NCBI RefSeq assembly: GCF_014042365.1
Contig: NZ_JACEZS010000002.1
Coordinates: 124,001 to 188,000 of the forward strand
From: Rugamonas fusca
GTDB lineage: Bacteria > Pseudomonadota > Gammaproteobacteria > Burkholderiales > Burkholderiaceae_D
DNA length: 64,000 nucleotides
Direction: 5' to 3'
Part shown: in pieces, positions 8,496-17,786 of the stretch
Position numbering within the stretch: position 1 is the first letter of the stretch
Layout: each line of letters opens with the position of its first letter
The notes under the pieces: model-generated
Database searches by the model: none
What the model was told of the DNA's origin: nothing
Seen by the model: the letters and a program-made list of their open reading frames with translations, nothing else
Position numbers and translations under genes: made by a program

Positions 8496-9605
8496 ATGAC
8501 TGACAAACGCAAATACCTGGGCCCCGCCGTGATCACGCTGGTGCTGTGCGCCGTAGGCGGCGGCCTGGCCTACTACCTGCTGCACGCGCGCAGCCTGCCC
8601 GACGGCCTGATCGCCGCCAGCGGCCGCATCGAGGGCGACCGCATCGTCGCGGCCAGCAAATTCCCCGGCCGGATCGCCACCATGCTGGTGCACGAAGGCG
8701 ACAGCGTGAAAGCCGGCGCCGGCGTGGCCCAGCTGGACGACCAGCAGATCGCCACCCGCCTGGAACAGGCGCGCCAAGCCTACAACGCCGTGCAGGCGCA
8801 GGTGCAGTCGGCCGAAGCCAACCTGGCCATCGCGCGGCGCGAGGTGCCGCTGTCGCAGGCCAGCGCCAACGCCGGCGTAAGCCAGGCCGAAGCCGTACTG
8901 GCCAAGGCGCAGGCGGTGGAAGCGCAGACCGCGCGCGACGCCCAGCGCCACCGCGAGCTGTTTGAACACGGCAGCATCGAGCGCCACCGCGCCGAGCAGG
9001 CCGACCTGGCCTGGCACGTGGCCCAGGCCGACGTGGCCGCCGCGCGCGAGACGCTGGTGCGCGCGCGCCAGGGCGCCAGCGAGGCGGCCCTGGGCGGCGA
9101 CAAGGTCAAGGCCCGCGAGCAGGAACTGGCCGCGCTCAAGGCGCAACTGGCCCGCGCGGCCGGCGCCGTGGCCGAGGCGCAGTCCGTCAGCGGTGACCAG
9201 CTGGTGGTGGCGCCCGCCGCCGGCGTGGTGGTGTCGCGCTTGCGCGAACCGGGTGAAGTGATCCAGGCCGGTAGCGCCATCGCGGAACTGGCCGACCTGG
9301 ACGCGCTGCACTTGAAGGTGTACGTCCCGGAAGCGCAGATCGGCAAGGTCAAGCTGGGCCAGCCCGTGCGGCTGTATGTCGATTCGCAGCCGGACAAGGC
9401 GTATGAGGCCAAGGTGAGCTACATCGCCTCGCGCGCCGAGTTCACGCCCAAGGAAGTGCAGACGGCCGACGAGCGGGTCAAGCTGGTGTACGCCGTCAAG
9501 CTGGCCATCGTGGCCAACCCGGAGCACCGTCTCACACCCGGCCTGCCGGCCGACGCCGTGATCCGCTGGGACGAGCACGTGGCATGGCAGAAGCCGACGT
9601 GGTAA
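8496..9605 (+). CDS. HlyD-family periplasmic adaptor (YbhG-like)
   Basis: Membrane-fusion protein linking the inner-membrane ABC pump to the TolC-like channel. The 369 residues comprise one N-terminal membrane anchor (about 9-29), a biotinyl-lipoyl half-motif (GRIATMLVHEGDSVKAGAGVAQ), a long alpha-hairpin coiled coil (about 90-220) and the returning lipoyl/beta-barrel half (VVAPAAGVVVSRLREPGEVI). The start is the ATG at 8496 after an AGAAAG site. Its last 22 bp overlap the ATPase gene. Gene order matches E. coli ybhGFSR, a drug/ion export system. Confidence 0.88.
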   Translation: MTDKRKYLGPAVITLVLCAVGGGLAYYLLHARSLPDGLIAASGRIEGDRIVAASKFPGRIATMLVHEGDSVKAGAGVAQLDDQQIATRLEQARQAYNAVQAQVQSAEANLAIARREVPLSQASANAGVSQAEAVLAKAQAVEAQTARDAQRHRELFEHGSIERHRAEQADLAWHVAQADVAAARETLVRARQGASEAALGGDKVKAREQELAALKAQLARAAGAVAEAQSVSGDQLVVAPAAGVVVSRLREPGEVIQAGSAIAELADLDALHLKVYVPEAQIGKVKLGQPVRLYVDSQPDKAYEAKVSYIASRAEFTPKEVQTADERVKLVYAVKLAIVANPEHRLTPGLPADAVIRWDEHVAWQKPTW

Positions 9606-11737
9606 GCGCATCGTCATCGTTGCTGGTTGAAGCGCGCGGCCTGGGCAAGCGCTATGGCGCCGTGTGCGCCGTGGACGCGGTGGAACTGGAAGTGCGGCCC
9701 GGCGAGATCTATGGCCTGATCGGCCCGGACGGCGCCGGCAAGAGCAGCCTGCTCAAGGCGGTGGCCGGCATCCTGCGTTTCGACAGCGGCACGCTGGACG
9801 TGTTCGGCGTGCGCCTGGACAGCGAGCGCGCGTGCGAGCGCATCAAGGATCGCATCGGCCTGATGCCGCAGGGCCTGGGCCAGAACCTGTATGGCGATCT
9901 GTCGGTCGAGGAAAACATCGATTACTTCGGCGGCCTGCGCCTGCTGGGCGGCGACGAACTGGCCAAGCGCAAGGACAGCCTGCTGCGCAGCACGCGGCTG
10001 GACGCGTTCCGCGACCGGCCCATGAAGAACCTGTCGGGCGGCATGAAGCAAAAGCTGGGCCTCGTATGCACGCTGATCCACCAGCCGCAACTGGTCATTC
10101 TGGACGAGCCGACCACCGGCGTCGATCCCGTGTCGCGGCGCGAATTCTGGGCCATCCTGGACCGGCTGCTGGCCGAACACGGCACCACGGCGCTGGTCTC
10201 GACGGCCTACATGGACGAAGCGAGCCGCTTCCACCGCGTCTCCATGATGCACGAGGGCCGCATGCTGGCCAGCGGCACGCCGGAGCGCATGCGCGCGCTG
10301 AGCGCCGGGCGCATCGTGCGCAGCGCGGCCGATGGCCGCCAGGCCGAGGCGCTGGAACGGCTGCAGCGCAGCTATCCGCAAGCGGATGCGCTGGGACGCG
10401 AACTGCGCGTGTTCGTCGATGGCGACGACGCCGACGCCGCGCTGGCGCAAGTTGAGCGGACGCTGGACGGGCTGCCGCACGATCCGTGCGAAGTGCTGGA
10501 GCCGGAACTGGAAGACGTGTTCATCGCACTGCTGCGCCAGCGCGGCGCGCAGGCGGCGGCCACGGCGCCCACGGCGGCCACTGTCGCCGCGCCCGCCGGC
10601 GCCGGACAGTCCCGGGGCGGCACAATCGCAAGCGCTGCCACGTCCGTGGCACGCAACGGCGCTATTGTGCCCGCGAGTACAGCCAACGAGGCCCACTCGC
10701 CATCGCCAGTGCCCGCGCGCACGCCCGACCCCGTCCCCGCCATCGAAGCCGAGCAATTGACCCGCACCTTCGGCGCCTTCAAGGCCGCCGACGCCGTCAG
10801 CTTCCGCGTGCCGCAAGGCGAAATCTTCGGACTGCTGGGCGCCAACGGCGCCGGCAAGAGCACCGTCATCAAGATGCTGACAGGGATCCTGCGCCCCAGC
10901 GACGGGCGTGGCCGCGTGGCCGGCGCCGACATGCGCGATGCCGGGCGCCAGATCCGCGAACGCATCGGCTACATGTCGCAAGCGTTCTCGCTGTACCTGG
11001 ACCTGACGGTGATGGAGAACATCCGCCTGTACGCCGGCATCTACGCCGTGCCGCCCCACCTGGAAGCGGAACGCATCGGCTGGGTGCTGGACATGGCCGG
11101 CCTGCATCCGTTCGCCGGCGCGCTGGCGGCCAGCCTGCCCATGGGCCTGCGCCAGCGCCTGGCGCTGGGCTGCGCGCTGCTGCACCGGCCGCAAGTGCTG
11201 TTCCTGGACGAACCCACGTCCGGCGTGGACCCGGTGGGCCGGCGCGCGTTCTGGGACATCCTGTTCCGCCTCTCGCGCGAGGACAAGGTGACCATCCTCG
11301 TCACCACCCACTACATGTCCGAAGCCGAGCACTGCGACCACATCGCCCTGATGTACGCGGGCCGTGTGGTGGCCGACGCCTCGCCCGAGCAGCTCAAGGC
11401 CGGCGTGGAGTGCGATGCCGGAAAATTGTACGAACTGTCCGCCAGCGCGCCGCAGGCGCTGCTGGAGATGCTGCGCGCCGAAGGCCTCGGCCAGTCTGCC
11501 CTGTTCGGCTCGCACATCCACCTGCTGCTGCCCGATCCCGAGGCGGGGCTGGCGCGGCTCGATGGCCTGCTGGCCAAACACGGCATGAAGGTGGACGCCA
11601 TCACCCCGCGCCGGCTGTCGATGGAAGACGTGTTCGTCCACCTCGTCACCAAACTGGAGGCGGCCGACCAGGCCCGCGCCGCCGCCAGCGCGGCCAAGAG
11701 TGCGGCCACGCCGTCCGCACAGGGAGCACCAGCATGA
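9584..11737 (+). CDS. ABC transporter ATPase with two fused nucleotide-binding domains (YbhF-like)
   Basis: Energises the export pump from the cytoplasmic face. The 717 residues hold two ABC domains. Domain 1 has Walker A GPDGAGKSS (about 47), signature LSGGMKQKLG and Walker B LVILDEPTTGVDP. A low-complexity Ala/Pro/Ser linker (about 325-385) follows. Domain 2 has GANGAGKST (about 419) and VLFLDEPTSGVDP. The second signature reads LPMGLRQRL instead of LSGGQ, as in YbhF relatives, so the two ATP sites are probably unequal. It overlaps the HlyD gene by 22 bp and the first permease by 4 bp (ATGA). Confidence 0.9.
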   Translation: MAEADVVSASSSLLVEARGLGKRYGAVCAVDAVELEVRPGEIYGLIGPDGAGKSSLLKAVAGILRFDSGTLDVFGVRLDSERACERIKDRIGLMPQGLGQNLYGDLSVEENIDYFGGLRLLGGDELAKRKDSLLRSTRLDAFRDRPMKNLSGGMKQKLGLVCTLIHQPQLVILDEPTTGVDPVSRREFWAILDRLLAEHGTTALVSTAYMDEASRFHRVSMMHEGRMLASGTPERMRALSAGRIVRSAADGRQAEALERLQRSYPQADALGRELRVFVDGDDADAALAQVERTLDGLPHDPCEVLEPELEDVFIALLRQRGAQAAATAPTAATVAAPAGAGQSRGGTIASAATSVARNGAIVPASTANEAHSPSPVPARTPDPVPAIEAEQLTRTFGAFKAADAVSFRVPQGEIFGLLGANGAGKSTVIKMLTGILRPSDGRGRVAGADMRDAGRQIRERIGYMSQAFSLYLDLTVMENIRLYAGIYAVPPHLEAERIGWVLDMAGLHPFAGALAASLPMGLRQRLALGCALLHRPQVLFLDEPTSGVDPVGRRAFWDILFRLSREDKVTILVTTHYMSEAEHCDHIALMYAGRVVADASPEQLKAGVECDAGKLYELSASAPQALLEMLRAEGLGQSALFGSHIHLLLPDPEAGLARLDGLLAKHGMKVDAITPRRLSMEDVFVHLVTKLEAADQARAAASAAKSAATPSAQGAPA

Positions 11738-12888
11738 ACCTGCACCGCATCGCCGTCGTCGCCTACAAGGAGTGGCGCGAAATCGTGCGCGACCGGCTGT
11801 TCTTCGCGCTGGCCTTCATCGTGCCCTCGCTGCTGATGCTGCTGTTCGGCTACGGCCTGTCGCTGGACGTGGAGAACATCCCGCTGGCCGTGGTCGACTA
11901 TGACCAGAGCGTGCAATCGCGCGACTATGCGCACCGCTTCACGGATTCGCGCTACTTTGAATTCTACGGCTACGGCCAGCACGAGGAGGCGCTGCGCAAG
12001 CTGGTGGTCAACAACACGCTGCGCGCCGTGATCGTGATCCCGCCCCAGTTCGGCGAACGCCTCGCCAGCGGCCGCCCGGCCGAAGCGCAGACCTGGATCG
12101 ACGGCACCTTCCCGTTCCGCGCGCTGACGGCCAAAGGCTACGTGACGGCCATCAACGCAGCCGCCACGCTCGACCACATGGCGCGCTGGCTGGGTGACGC
12201 CAACGGCGTGCCCGCCGCCACCGTGCGCGCCCTGCTGCAGCCGGTGCGGCTGGAGACACGCTACCTGTACAACCAGGAAGTGAAAAGCATCTGGTCGATC
12301 GCGCCCAAGCTGATCATGGTGATCCTGATGCTGTCGCCACCGTTCCTGACGGCACTGGGCGTGGTGCGCGAAAAGGAATCGGGCGCCATCTACAACGTGT
12401 ACGCGTCCACGCTGTCGCGCGGCGAATACCTGGTGGGCAAGCTCACACCGTATGTCGGCATCTCCATCATCAACGCCACGCTGCTGACAGCCATGGCGCT
12501 GCTGCTGTTCGGCGCGCCGTTCAAGGGCAACCCGCTGCTGTTCCTGTTCGCCACCGTGCTGTACGTGATCTGCACCACGGGCATCGGCCTGCTGGTATCG
12601 GTGCTGGTCAACACGCAGGTGGCCGCCATGGTGGGCACGGCCATCGTGACGGTGGTGCCGGCCGTGCTGTACTCGGGCATGATCATCCCCATTCCGTCGC
12701 TGTCGGCGGAAGCGGCGCTGATCGCGCACCTGCTGCCCGGCATGTACTACGCCGATATCGCCACCGGCAGCTTCCTCAAGGGCGCCGGGCTGGCCGCGCT
12801 GTGGCAGGACTTGCTGATCCTGGCCCTGTACGCGGCGGCCCTGTTCACGGCCGGCTTCCTTGGCTTCCACAAGCGCCCCGCCAATTGA
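11734..12888 (+). CDS. ABC-2 type permease (YbhS-like)
   Basis: Membrane subunit of the exporter, 384 residues, with the ABC-2 layout: a first transmembrane helix at about 20-42 (LFFALAFIVPSLLMLLFGYG), a large extracytoplasmic domain (about 45-170), then about five C-terminal helices including FLTALGVVREKESGAIYNV, the conserved cytoplasmic coupling motif. It starts inside the ATPase stop codon (ATGA) and is followed directly by the second permease, so the two likely form a heterodimer. Confidence 0.87.
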   Translation: MNLHRIAVVAYKEWREIVRDRLFFALAFIVPSLLMLLFGYGLSLDVENIPLAVVDYDQSVQSRDYAHRFTDSRYFEFYGYGQHEEALRKLVVNNTLRAVIVIPPQFGERLASGRPAEAQTWIDGTFPFRALTAKGYVTAINAAATLDHMARWLGDANGVPAATVRALLQPVRLETRYLYNQEVKSIWSIAPKLIMVILMLSPPFLTALGVVREKESGAIYNVYASTLSRGEYLVGKLTPYVGISIINATLLTAMALLLFGAPFKGNPLLFLFATVLYVICTTGIGLLVSVLVNTQVAAMVGTAIVTVVPAVLYSGMIIPIPSLSAEAALIAHLLPGMYYADIATGSFLKGAGLAALWQDLLILALYAAALFTAGFLGFHKRPAN

Positions 12889-14058
12889 ATGACGATGATG
12901 ATAAGACTCTGGCCTGATACTGTTTGGTGGCGCCGCCTGCGCGTGATGACGTGGAAGGAGCTGGTGCAGCTGATGCGCGACCCGTTGCTGCTGCTGTTCG
13001 TCGTCTACGCCTTCTCGGCCGACATCTACAACGCCGCCGCCGGCGTCACCCTGCAACTGAATAACGCGGCGCTGGCCGTGCTGGACATGGACCGCAGCGC
13101 CGCCTCGCGCGAGCTGGCCGGCCGCTTCCTGGCGCCCGAGTTCCGCCAGATCGGCAGCGCCGGCCACGCCAGCACCGGCCAGGCGCTGCTCGACAAAGGC
13201 GAAGCCATGGCCCTGCTGGACGTGCCGCCCGGCTTCGGCGCATCGCTGGCACGCGGCGAACCGGCCTCCGTGCAGATGCAGATCGATGCGTCCAATTCCG
13301 TGCAAGGCTTCCTCACTTCCGTGGACGCGGCCCAGATCGTGGCCCGCTTCGGCCTGGAATCGGCCGCCGCCCGCCTCGGCCTGAATCCGAACGGCGCCAC
13401 GCTGGACGGCCCGCTGATCGACAACCGCGTGCGCGTGTGGTTCAACCCGAACCAGAACGACGCCTGGTTCATGGGCATCTCCGAACTGCTCAACGTGATC
13501 ACCCTGTTCTCCATGCTGCTGCCGGCGGCGGCCATGGTGCGCGAGAAGGAGCGCGGGACCATTGAACAATTGCTGGTATCGCCGCTGGGCCCCTTGCAGA
13601 TCATGCTGCCCAAGATCCTGGCCATGGTGGCCGTGATCCTGTGCGGTACGGCGCTCGGCCTGTTCGGCCTGTTGATCCCCGTGTTCGGCGTGCCCGTGCA
13701 AGGCAGCCTGCTGCTGTTCCTGGCCGTGTGCACGGCCTACATCTGCACGCTGGCCGGCATCGGCATCCTGATTGCCACCGTCACGCGCAACATGGCGCAG
13801 GCGGGCATGATGGTGATCCTGATCCTGGCGCCGATGATGTTCCTGTCCGGCGCCTGGACCCCGCCCGAAGCCATGCCGGCCGTGATGCGGGCGCTGATGT
13901 ACGCCTCGCCGCTGTACTATTTCATCAACGCCAGCTACGGCATCCTGCTCAAGGGCGCCGGCTTGCTCAGCCTGTGGCCCATGATCGCGGGCATCCTGGG
14001 CCTGGGCCTGGCCGTGGGCGTGGCATGCACGCTGCGCTTCACCCGCCAGTTCGGCTGA
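12889..14058 (+). CDS. ABC-2 type permease (YbhR-like)
   Basis: Second membrane subunit, 389 residues, same topology as its neighbour: N-terminal helix, extracytoplasmic domain, and a helical bundle around AAAMVREKERGTIEQLLVSP. Its ATG directly abuts the upstream TGA (12886-12888), with two further ATG codons close behind that could also be used. N-terminal sequence WKELVQLMRDPLLLLFVV is typical of YbhR/YbhS proteins. Confidence 0.86.
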   Translation: MTMMIRLWPDTVWWRRLRVMTWKELVQLMRDPLLLLFVVYAFSADIYNAAAGVTLQLNNAALAVLDMDRSAASRELAGRFLAPEFRQIGSAGHASTGQALLDKGEAMALLDVPPGFGASLARGEPASVQMQIDASNSVQGFLTSVDAAQIVARFGLESAAARLGLNPNGATLDGPLIDNRVRVWFNPNQNDAWFMGISELLNVITLFSMLLPAAAMVREKERGTIEQLLVSPLGPLQIMLPKILAMVAVILCGTALGLFGLLIPVFGVPVQGSLLLFLAVCTAYICTLAGIGILIATVTRNMAQAGMMVILILAPMMFLSGAWTPPEAMPAVMRALMYASPLYYFINASYGILLKGAGLLSLWPMIAGILGLGLAVGVACTLRFTRQFG

Positions 14059-14091
14059 ACTCCCCCTCCACCAACCATCGAGCTAGCCACC

Positions 14092-14886
14092 ATGAACCCG
14101 AACGCAAATCCTGGCGCCACCTCCCCCTTCTCGCTGGCCGGCAAGCGCGGCCTGATCGTCGGCCTGGCCAATGAACACAGCATCGCCGCCGGCTGCGCGC
14201 GCGCCGCGCACGCGCTGGGCGCAAAGCTCGTGCTGTCGTGCCTGAACGACAAGGCCGTCAGCTATGCCGGGCCCGTGGCCGGCGCGCTGGACGCGCCGCT
14301 GCTCGTATGCGACGTAGAGCAGGACGGTGCGCTGGAAAACCTGGTCCAGCAAGCCGTGGCTCAACTGGGCGGACTCGATTTCGTGATCCACTCGATCGCC
14401 TGGGCCCCACTGGCGGACTTGCGCGGGCGCGTGGCCGACAGCTCGGCCGAAGGCTTCCTGCGCGCCATGAACATCTCGTGCCACTCGTTCGCCCGCCTGG
14501 CGCGCCTGTGCGAGCCGCACATGGCCAGCGGCGGCAGCCTGTTGACCATGAGCTACCTGGGCGCCGACGAAGCCGTTCCGCACTACGGCGTGATGGGCCC
14601 CGTGAAAGCGGCGCTGGAATCGCTGGTGCGTTACCTGGCGGCCGAACTGGGCCCGCAAGGCTTGCGCGTGCACGCCGTCTCGCCCGGCCCGATCCCGACC
14701 CGCGCCGCCTCCGGGCTCGAAGACTTCGATGGCCTGATGCGGCGCGCCGTCGAACGATCGCCGCTGCGCCGCCTCGTCACGCTGGACGAAGTGGGCCGGC
14801 TGGCCGCCTTCCTGGCCGGCGACGCCGCCTCCGGCATGACCGGCCAGACCATTTATGTGGATGGCGGTTATCATATCGTCAACTGA
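14092..14886 (+). CDS. fabI: FabI-like enoyl-(ACP/CoA) reductase
   Basis: Short-chain dehydrogenase-type enoyl reductase, 264 residues. It shows the FabI nucleotide-binding signature GLIVGLANEHSIAAG and the FabI catalytic set: Tyr in SYLGAD, Tyr in HYGVMG and Lys in GPVKAALE. The C-terminal GQTIYVDGGYHI is also FabI-like. Position in an exporter/acyl-phosphate operon rather than a fatty-acid cluster suggests a specialised paralogue. Reduction of crotonyl-CoA or another short enoyl thioester is an inference, since substrate choice cannot be read from these motifs. It lies 33 bp after the second permease. Confidence 0.82.
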   Translation: MNPNANPGATSPFSLAGKRGLIVGLANEHSIAAGCARAAHALGAKLVLSCLNDKAVSYAGPVAGALDAPLLVCDVEQDGALENLVQQAVAQLGGLDFVIHSIAWAPLADLRGRVADSSAEGFLRAMNISCHSFARLARLCEPHMASGGSLLTMSYLGADEAVPHYGVMGPVKAALESLVRYLAAELGPQGLRVHAVSPGPIPTRAASGLEDFDGLMRRAVERSPLRRLVTLDEVGRLAAFLAGDAASGMTGQTIYVDGGYHIVN

Positions 14887-14932
14887 AAGCGTAGCGCCCC
14901 ACTTACCCGATAACCCACAACGAGCCACCGAC

Positions 14933-16351
14933 ATGAACGACCATATCCACGACGACCTGCCCGATATTATCGAGAACGTCACCTACGCCGAGCTGCAGGT
15001 GGGCCAGAGCGCGCGCCAGACCCGCACCCTGACGGCCGACGACATCGCCGCCTTCGCCGCCGTCTCGGGCGACGTCAACCCGGCCCACCTGGACACCGAC
15101 TACGCCGACGCCACCCTGTTCCATGGCGTGATCGCGCACGGCATGTGGGGCGCGGCCCTGATCTCCAAGCTGCTGGGCACCGCCCTGCCCGGCCCCGGCA
15201 CCATCTACCTGGAGCAGTCGCTGCGCTTCCTGAAGCCAGTGCGCATCGGCGACACGCTGCGCATCACGGCCACCGTGCTGACCAAGGAAGACACCAACCA
15301 CCACGTCACGCTCAACTGCGAAGTGAAGAACCAGACCGGCGCGCTGGTGCTGGCCGGCGTGGCCACCGTGATCGCCCCGGTCGAGAAGGTGCGCCGCCCG
15401 CGCGCCCAGTTGCCGCTGCTGCGCCTGGTCGATCCCAGCGACCGCTTCGGCGTGCTGCTGGCCAGCGTGGCCGCGCTGGAGCCGGTGCGCTGCGCCGTGA
15501 TCCACCCGTGCGACGCCGAGTCGCTCAAGGGCGCGCTGGACGCGGCCCGCCGCAAGCTGATCGTGCCGGTCCTGATCGCGCCGGCCGCGCGCCTGCGCGC
15601 CGTGGCCGACGAGGCGCGCGAATCGCTGGACGGCATCGAGATCATCGACGTCCCCCACAGCCACGCGGCGGCCGAAAAGGCCGCCACCCTGGCCGCCGCC
15701 GGCGACGTGGAAATGCTGATGAAGGGCAGCCTGCACACGGACGAGATGATGCAAGCCGTACTGGCCCAGCCGGCGCTGCGCACCAAGCGCCGCTTCTCGC
15801 ACGTGTTCCGGCTCGAAGTGCCCATGTACGACAAGGTGCTCTTGATCACCGACGCCGCCCTCAACATCCAGCCCACGCTGATGGAAAAAGCCGACATCGT
15901 GCAGAACGCCATCGACCTGGCGCACGCGCTGGGCACGCCCGAACCGAAAGTGGCCATCCTGTCGGCCGTGGAGACAGTCACGCCCAAAATCGCCTCCACG
16001 CTGGACGCGGCCGCCCTGTGCAAGATGGCCGAGCGGCGCCAGATCACGGGCGGCGTGCTCGATGGCCCGCTGGCCTTCGACAACGCCATTTCGCCGCAGG
16101 CGGCCCGCATCAAGGGCATCACCTCGCCCGTGGCCGGCCACGCCGACATCCTGATCGCGCCTGATCTGGAAGCGGGCAACATGCTGGCCAAGCAGCTCGA
16201 ATACCTGGCCGGCGCCGCCACCTGCGGCGTGGTGCTGGGCGCGGCGCTGCCGATCGCCCTCACCAGCCGCGCCGACGCGGCTGACGCCCGCGTGGCCTCG
16301 GCCGCGCTGGCGCTGCTGCTGGCCCACCGCTACCGCAAGGAACGGCCATGA
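14933..16351 (+). CDS. Bifunctional MaoC-type enoyl-CoA hydratase / phosphate acyltransferase
   Basis: Fusion of two enzymes, 472 residues. The N-terminal MaoC/hot-dog domain (about 15-160) has the (R)-specific hydratase motif GDVNPAHLD with the following HGVIAHGMW. The C-terminal domain (about 175-465) is a phosphotransacetylase/phosphotransbutyrylase (MYDKVLLITDAALNIQPTL, SPVAGHADILIAPDLEAGN). Together they can hydrate enoyl-CoA to (R)-3-hydroxyacyl-CoA, a PhaC substrate, and convert acyl-CoA to acyl-phosphate for the kinase that follows. The start is the ATG at 14933; an earlier in-frame ATG at 14855 lies inside the FabI gene. The last 4 bp overlap ackA. Confidence 0.88.
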   Translation: MNDHIHDDLPDIIENVTYAELQVGQSARQTRTLTADDIAAFAAVSGDVNPAHLDTDYADATLFHGVIAHGMWGAALISKLLGTALPGPGTIYLEQSLRFLKPVRIGDTLRITATVLTKEDTNHHVTLNCEVKNQTGALVLAGVATVIAPVEKVRRPRAQLPLLRLVDPSDRFGVLLASVAALEPVRCAVIHPCDAESLKGALDAARRKLIVPVLIAPAARLRAVADEARESLDGIEIIDVPHSHAAAEKAATLAAAGDVEMLMKGSLHTDEMMQAVLAQPALRTKRRFSHVFRLEVPMYDKVLLITDAALNIQPTLMEKADIVQNAIDLAHALGTPEPKVAILSAVETVTPKIASTLDAAALCKMAERRQITGGVLDGPLAFDNAISPQAARIKGITSPVAGHADILIAPDLEAGNMLAKQLEYLAGAATCGVVLGAALPIALTSRADAADARVASAALALLLAHRYRKERP

Positions 16352-17556
16352 ACAACGGACAGCACGCCATCATCGCCGTCAACGTCGGCTCCTCCTCGAT
16401 CAAGTTCGCGCTATACCCCTTCCGCGGGGACAGCACGGGCGCGGCCCTGCTGACGGGCACCATCGCCGGCCTGGAACCGGACGGCCAGCCGTGCGTGGCC
16501 TTCTGCACGGACGACGGCGTCAAGCTGAGCGAAGCGCTGGCGCCCGGCCCCGGCGACAGTTTCGAGCGCGCACTCGACGCCATGCGCGCCCTGTTGGCGC
16601 GCTACGCGGCACCGGCCCGGCTGATGGCCGTGGCGCACCGCATCGTCCACGGCGGCGAACGCTATGCCGAATCCGTCATCCTGGACGACGCGGCCATGGC
16701 CTACCTGCGCACGCTCGAACCACTGGCGCCGCTGCACCAGCCGCACAACCTGGAGGGCGTGGAGCTGTTCATGCGCGCCTTCCCCGATCTGCCGCAAGTG
16801 GGCTGCTTCGACACCTCGTTCCACACCACGATGGACCCGCTGGAGCAGCGCTTCGCCCTGCCGCAAGCCATGCACCGCGACGGCATCCGCCGTTACGGTT
16901 TCCACGGCCTGTCGTACCGCTACCTGGCGGCGCGGCTGGCCGAACGCAGCGGCCGCGCCGGCCGCAAGGTGCTGATGGCCCACCTGGGCAACGGCGCCAG
17001 CGTGTGCGCCATGCGCAGCGGGGTGAGCGTGGCCACCAGCATGGGTTTCTCCGCGCTCGACGGGTTGATGATGGGCAGCCGCTGCGGCGCGCTCGATCCC
17101 GGCGTGCTGCTGCACCTGATGCGCCAGGGCTGGGATGTGGAGCGCATCGAAAAGCTGCTGTACCGCCAGTCCGGCCTGCTGGGCGTATCGGGCCTGTCGG
17201 CCGACATGCGCACGCTGCGCGCCAGCGACCAACCCGAGGCCCGCGTGGCCATCGACCTGTTCACGCACCGGCTGGTGCGCGAATGCGGCGCGCTGACGGC
17301 CTGCCTGGGCGGGCTCGACCTGCTGGCCTTCACGGGCGGCATCGGCGAACACGACGCCGCGCTGCGGCTGGCCGCGTGCGAACAGCTGCTGTACCTGGGC
17401 GTGCGCATCGACGCGGGCCGCAACAAGGCGGCCGACGGCAGCCAGATCATGGCCATCCATGCGGACGACAGCAGCGTGGAAATCTGGGTAGTGCCGACCG
17501 ATGAGGGCCGCGTGGCAGCCGGCGATGCGGCGGCGCTGCTGGCGCGGGCGGCATAG
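16348..17556 (+). CDS. ackA: Acetate kinase family protein
   Basis: Converts acyl-phosphate plus ADP to carboxylate plus ATP. At 402 residues it is standard AckA size. The signatures VNVGSSSIKF (residues 11-20), HRIVHGGE, FDTSFH, HLGNGAS and GLMMGSRCGALDPG are all present. It overlaps the phosphotransacetylase domain gene by ATGA, so the two are probably made in equal amounts. Last gene of the FNR-box operon; a 12-bp-stem hairpin follows at 17580-17613. Acetate is the default product, but propionate or butyrate are possible given the FabI/MaoC partners. Confidence 0.91.
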   Translation: MNNGQHAIIAVNVGSSSIKFALYPFRGDSTGAALLTGTIAGLEPDGQPCVAFCTDDGVKLSEALAPGPGDSFERALDAMRALLARYAAPARLMAVAHRIVHGGERYAESVILDDAAMAYLRTLEPLAPLHQPHNLEGVELFMRAFPDLPQVGCFDTSFHTTMDPLEQRFALPQAMHRDGIRRYGFHGLSYRYLAARLAERSGRAGRKVLMAHLGNGASVCAMRSGVSVATSMGFSALDGLMMGSRCGALDPGVLLHLMRQGWDVERIEKLLYRQSGLLGVSGLSADMRTLRASDQPEARVAIDLFTHRLVRECGALTACLGGLDLLAFTGGIGEHDAALRLAACEQLLYLGVRIDAGRNKAADGSQIMAIHADDSSVEIWVVPTDEGRVAAGDAAALLARAA

Positions 17557-17579
17557 CAAGCCGTCGTGATACGGCTGCC

Positions 17580-17613
17580 TGCTGCGCCTCGTTCGATGCA
17601 TCGAGGCGCAGCA
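17580..17613 (+). terminator. Hairpin after ackA
   Basis: Perfect 12-bp stem (TGCTGCGCCTCG / CGAGGCGCAGCA) around a 10-nt loop, 24 bp after the ackA stop. No T-run follows, so it may be a stability or factor-assisted terminator rather than a classic intrinsic one. Confidence 0.5.
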
Positions 17614-17786
17614 TCTGGTGGGCGCCTGACGCGCGCGCGATCACCCCTTGCCAGGCCATCTCGCTGGCTGGATCAACAGTGACATATTTATCATAATGCA
17701 ACTATAGCCCGACCGGCTATGCCAAGGTTCTCACTTACTTACCGGCCCCGCCGATGCCGGACCTGCACCGTTCCACGACAGTGGAC

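Noticed and set aside
9614..13701. Long minus-strand frames opposite the ABC ATPase and permease genes
   Set aside because: Low-complexity His/Arg/Gln-rich shadows; the plus strand has Walker motifs and tightly overlapping genes.
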